Positions 6,589 to 9,097 of a DNA stretch of 9,097 nucleotides are shown piece by piece. The stretch covers positions 1 to 9,097 of the forward strand of contig VMCW01000029.1 of assembly GCA_008081175.1 (NCBI GenBank), given 5' to 3'. Positions within the stretch are counted from its first letter, which is position 1. Each line of letters starts with the position of its first letter. The notes under the pieces are model-generated. The model did not search any database and was not told the origin of the DNA. It saw only the letters and a list, made by a program, of their open reading frames with translations. The stretch comes from Flavobacteriaceae bacterium (GTDB taxonomy: Bacteria; Bacteroidota; Bacteroidia; Flavobacteriales; Flavobacteriaceae). A program made the position numbers and the translations under genes.

Positions 6589-7632
6589 ATGATCTCAAAG
6601 AGGCTTCTCTGTATACTATTTATAGGCACACTAACCGTTAATGCACAATACACGGATCAAATAAACTCGAATAGACCTGGTGCATCTATCGGTGCATTTG
6701 CGGTAGGTAAAAATGTTGTACAAGCAGAAACTGGCTTTGCTTTTCGAAATTATTCACATAGTGGTTATAACAACTCTACCTTCAATGGAATGTTTGGATT
6801 TTTAAGTGTTCGATGGGGATTTTTATCAGAACGTTTAGAATTAACTTTAAACAGCATGTACCTGAACGGTAATTTGAATTCTAAAATTTCATCAATACCT
6901 CAAATTACTCCCAAAAGAGGTTTTATGGAAAACTTTGCTGGATTAAAATTTCTCTTCTATGACCCTTTCAAGAAAGAAAGGGACATAAATGTGTACAGCT
7001 GGAAAGCAAACAATGGTTTTAAACTGCGTGAACTAGTCCCAGCAGTTTCTTTGACTTTAGGAGCAAATTACAATCAAAAAAACAGTCCCTTTCCTTACAA
7101 CAACGTTTTTGGAGGAATCTATCGTCCGCTTCTTTTTCAAAATCTTGGCATTCCACCTGATCAAGAACCTGACTTTCATTTAAGAGGAACATTAGCTACA
7201 CAATCTCATTTTTTAGGTACGTGGGTATTTGTAACCAATTTCAATTATGACCGTTATCTTTCTGATTACCCAGAAATGAGTTACCTACTTACTTTAACAC
7301 ACACACTTAATCCTTATTGGTCGGTCTATATCGAAAACCAAGGCATTAAAAGCGATTTATTTCAAGATATACTCTATCGATTTGGAGCTGCATATCTATA
7401 CTCTGACAACATTCAAATAGAAGCTACCATTGGAGCTTCTTCAAAAAACACACCGAGCTTACTTTTGGCTAATATTGGTCTCTCCTACCGACTAGATTTT
7501 CACAAAGAGTATGTCTCTGCAGAGGAAGTGGAGCGAAAATCATTAAAAGCGGAAGAAAAAAAGTTGAAAAAAACTCTTAAACAAAATTCCCAAACTGAAC
7601 GAAAAAGAAACCGTAAAGCCAAACGCAACTAA
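6589..7632 (+). CDS. Outer-membrane beta-barrel protein, transporter/Phenol_MetA_deg-like family
   Basis: Secreted protein of 347 residues. The signal peptide (1-19, KR then LLCILFIGTLT, cleavage after VNA before Q20) is of the Sec/SpI type; Cys8 is inside the hydrophobic core, so a lipoprotein is unlikely. The mature start, DQINSNRPGASIGAFAVG, followed by VVQAETGF (44-50), resembles the DRPG/QxETGF pattern of the PF13557 outer-membrane family, annotated as 'transporter' in many flavobacteria. Alternating aromatic/polar beta-strand patterns run to the last strand, ANIGLSYRLDFH (294-305). After it comes a 42-residue tail with 16 Lys/Arg residues, which is unusual for a barrel. The ATG directly precedes the signal peptide and the next Met is at residue 68, so the start is secure even though a promoter-like box sits 4 nt upstream and no Shine-Dalgarno sequence is present. 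The GNAT gene starts 1 nt after the TAA. The transported substrate is unknown; the family assignment rests on the N-terminal motif and the barrel pattern. Confidence 0.75.
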   Translation: MISKRLLCILFIGTLTVNAQYTDQINSNRPGASIGAFAVGKNVVQAETGFAFRNYSHSGYNNSTFNGMFGFLSVRWGFLSERLELTLNSMYLNGNLNSKISSIPQITPKRGFMENFAGLKFLFYDPFKKERDINVYSWKANNGFKLRELVPAVSLTLGANYNQKNSPFPYNNVFGGIYRPLLFQNLGIPPDQEPDFHLRGTLATQSHFLGTWVFVTNFNYDRYLSDYPEMSYLLTLTHTLNPYWSVYIENQGIKSDLFQDILYRFGAAYLYSDNIQIEATIGASSKNTPSLLLANIGLSYRLDFHKEYVSAEEVERKSLKAEEKKLKKTLKQNSQTERKRNRKAKRN

Positions 7633-7633
7633 A

Positions 7634-8764
7634 ATGAGGGACATTTTAATTAAAGAAATTAATACATCAAAGGAATTTCTTGACTTTGTAAAATTTCCAT
7701 TCAAGCTATACAAAGACAATCCCAATTGGGTTCCCCCTTTGATAAAGGATGAACTAGAGACCCTAGACTCCAAACGCAATCCAGTATATCAAAATGCCAC
7801 AGCTCATTTTTACCTTGCATATAAGGAGGGAGAAATAGTAGGACGTATTGCTGCTATCATCAATTGGATAGAAGTAAAGGAGGTCAAAAAAAGTAAAGTT
7901 CGCTTTGGTTGGTTTGATGTAATTGACGACATAAATGTGAGTCAACTATTATTAGACCAAGTAGTGGCCTTGGGAAAAAAAAATAAACTAGAAAGCATTG
8001 AAGGCCCAGTAGGATTCTCAAACCTTGACAAAGCGGGACTACTTCTTGAGGGGTTTGAGGAGAACAATACTATGATTACCCTCTATAATGCTCCCTATTA
8101 CTCCAAACATTTGGAGAAACTAGGCTATGAAATTTCAGCAAAATGGGTGGAGTATGAAATAAAAATCGATGATTTTGAATCTTCTCCAGAAAAAGTAAAA
8201 CGCTTTTCCAAATTGGTTATGGACCGCTACAATTTAACCTTGTTGAACTTTAGGAAAAGAAGCGAAATACTACCCTATGTAGATCAAATGTTTGAGTTAC
8301 TAGATCAAACGTATAATCAACTCCAAACCTTTGTACCTATTCAACCCTATCAAATTGAAAATTATAAAAAACGCTTCTTGAAATTTGTCAATCCAGACTA
8401 CATCAAGTGTATCATTGATCAAAATGGGAAATTAATTTGCTTTTCGATTACCATGCCTTCCTTTGAAAAGGCCTTGAAAAAAATGAATGGTAAACTCACT
8501 ATTTTTAATGCTATTCATCTTTTAAAAGCAATGTATTTTAACAATCGTGCTTCTTTTTACCTTATAGGAGTTCATCCAGAATTTCAAAACAAAGGCATTA
8601 CTGCAATCATTTTTAATGAAATGCAAAAACTTTTCAATAAACAAAAAATAACTACAGTAGAAACCAACCCTGAACTAGAAGAAAATACAGCCATTCAAAA
8701 ATTATGGAAAAATTACGAACACAGACTCCATAAAAGAAGAGCTACTTACACAAAAAAAATCTAG
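7634..8764 (+). CDS. GNAT-fold N-acetyltransferase-like protein (YghO-like)
   Basis: Soluble cytoplasmic protein of 376 residues with no signal peptide or TM segment. The N-terminal half carries DNPNWVPPLIKDE (28-40), GRIAAIIN (70-77), FGWFD (91-95), then IEGPVGFSNLDKAGLLLEGF (122-141) and a YNAPYY motif (151-156). The C-terminal half has a recognisable GNAT acetyl-CoA motif A, GVHPEFQNKGIT (312-323, QxxGxT), followed by ETNPELEENTAIQKLW. This arrangement matches the YghO-like acyltransferases common in Bacteroidota. The acceptor substrate is not known. The ATG at 7634 follows the preceding stop by 1 nt, so it is cotranscribed and probably coupled. Its TAG stop is followed by one sense codon and then the mnmE ATG in the same frame. 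The gene contains runs of nine A (7975-7983) and eight A (8752-8759), possible slippage sites. Family assignment is good; the biochemical role is open. Confidence 0.82.
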   Translation: MRDILIKEINTSKEFLDFVKFPFKLYKDNPNWVPPLIKDELETLDSKRNPVYQNATAHFYLAYKEGEIVGRIAAIINWIEVKEVKKSKVRFGWFDVIDDINVSQLLLDQVVALGKKNKLESIEGPVGFSNLDKAGLLLEGFEENNTMITLYNAPYYSKHLEKLGYEISAKWVEYEIKIDDFESSPEKVKRFSKLVMDRYNLTLLNFRKRSEILPYVDQMFELLDQTYNQLQTFVPIQPYQIENYKKRFLKFVNPDYIKCIIDQNGKLICFSITMPSFEKALKKMNGKLTIFNAIHLLKAMYFNNRASFYLIGVHPEFQNKGITAIIFNEMQKLFNKQKITTVETNPELEENTAIQKLWKNYEHRLHKRRATYTKKI

Positions 8765-8767
8765 TAC

Positions 8768-9097
8768 ATGCTTACAGAAGGCACCATTGTAGCATTAGCA
8801 ACACCACAAGGCAGTGGCGCTATTGGTGTTATTCGTGTTTCTGGTCCACAGGCTTTTGAAAAAACTGCCTTATTTTTTCTATCAAAATCAAAAAAATCGT
8901 GGTCCCAATTAAAAGCCAACAGAACCCACCTTGGAAATTTTGTTGCAGATAAAGTTTTTATAGATGAACTGCTGATTACAAAATTTGAGGGACCTCACTC
9001 CTACACAGGGGAGGATGTTGTTGAACTTTATTGTCACGGTTCTAATTATATTCTTCAAAAAATCATTGCTTCCTATTGGGAAGTTGATGTTCTACCC
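8768..9097 (+). CDS. mnmE: tRNA uridine-5-carboxymethylaminomethyl(34) synthesis GTPase MnmE, 3'-truncated by window edge
   Basis: The first 110 codons are present. With MnmG, MnmE installs the (carboxymethyl)aminomethyl group on wobble uridine 34 of certain tRNAs; it is cytoplasmic and dimeric. The visible part is the N-terminal folate-binding (TrmE_N) domain: TIVALATPQGSGAIGVIRVSG (6-26) and the family hallmark SYTGEDVVELYCHGS (78-92), preceded by the THLGNFVADKVFIDELL strand region. The GTPase domain and the C-terminal Cys motif lie beyond the window. The start is fixed: in this frame TAG (end of the GNAT gene) lies at 8762-8764 and only TAC separates it from ATG 8768. No Shine-Dalgarno sequence is seen, so expression probably depends on coupling to the GNAT gene, which would put this housekeeping enzyme behind an envelope-protein promoter. 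Confidence 0.95.
   Translation, partial: MLTEGTIVALATPQGSGAIGVIRVSGPQAFEKTALFFLSKSKKSWSQLKANRTHLGNFVADKVFIDELLITKFEGPHSYTGEDVVELYCHGSNYILQKIIASYWEVDVLP

Noticed and set aside
7877..7886. Shine-Dalgarno-like AAAGGAGGT inside the GNAT gene
   Set aside because: No suitable start codon follows at the right spacing, and Shine-Dalgarno use appears minor in this genome.
7543..7945. Minus-strand frames of 78 and 60 codons opposite the outer-membrane protein and GNAT genes
   Set aside because: They are shadows of Lys-rich coding sequence (Phe/Ser-rich products) with no recognisable motif.

Overview
This AT-rich, gene-dense window most likely comes from a member of the Bacteroidota, probably a marine or aquatic flavobacterium. 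Four things point there: the Bacteroidota-type form of UvrA, a DUF4834 protein directly upstream of a YfhO-family membrane protein, an outer-membrane protein whose signal peptide ends in the N-A-Q pattern common in this phylum, and promoter candidates matching the Bacteroidota consensus TAnnTTTG rather than TATAAT. Shine-Dalgarno sequences are weak or absent at most starts, which also fits. Assignment to genus is not possible from the sequence alone.

Layout. Positions 2-2380 (+) hold the 3' five-sixths of uvrA, a nucleotide excision repair ATPase cut by the left edge. It converges on, and overlaps by 9 bp, a three-gene minus-strand operon. Read in the direction of transcription, this operon is a small DUF4834 membrane-anchored protein (6474-6262), a large YfhO-family polytopic membrane protein (6278-3840) and a MOP-superfamily polysaccharide/lipid flippase (3835-2372). 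The first two genes overlap and the last two are 4 nt apart, so translation is probably coupled. A divergent intergenic region (6475-6588) follows, carrying one candidate promoter for each direction. Rightwards (+) run an outer-membrane beta-barrel protein (6589-7632), a GNAT-type acetyltransferase-like protein (7634-8764) and the first 110 codons of mnmE, a tRNA-modification GTPase (from 8768, cut by the right edge). These three are separated by only 1 and 3 nt and look like one transcription unit.

Functional reading. The minus-strand operon pairs a GT-C-like YfhO protein with a MOP flippase. That suggests a membrane-located glycosylation or glycolipid/polysaccharide export step, with the DUF4834 protein as a possible small partner; acceptor and sugar are unknown. 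The plus-strand operon mixes an envelope protein, an uncharacterised acetyltransferase and a translation-fidelity enzyme with no obvious shared pathway. uvrA is a housekeeping gene that is only a convergent neighbour.

No mobile element, CRISPR array, RNA gene or clear intrinsic terminator was found, and no gap longer than about 115 bp lacks a gene. The window reads as core chromosome. I see no convincing new system; the points most worth a second look are the overlapping DUF4834/YfhO/flippase cassette, the probable leaderless start of the outer-membrane protein, the half-missing zinc site of UvrA, and the in-frame single-stop junction between the GNAT gene and mnmE.
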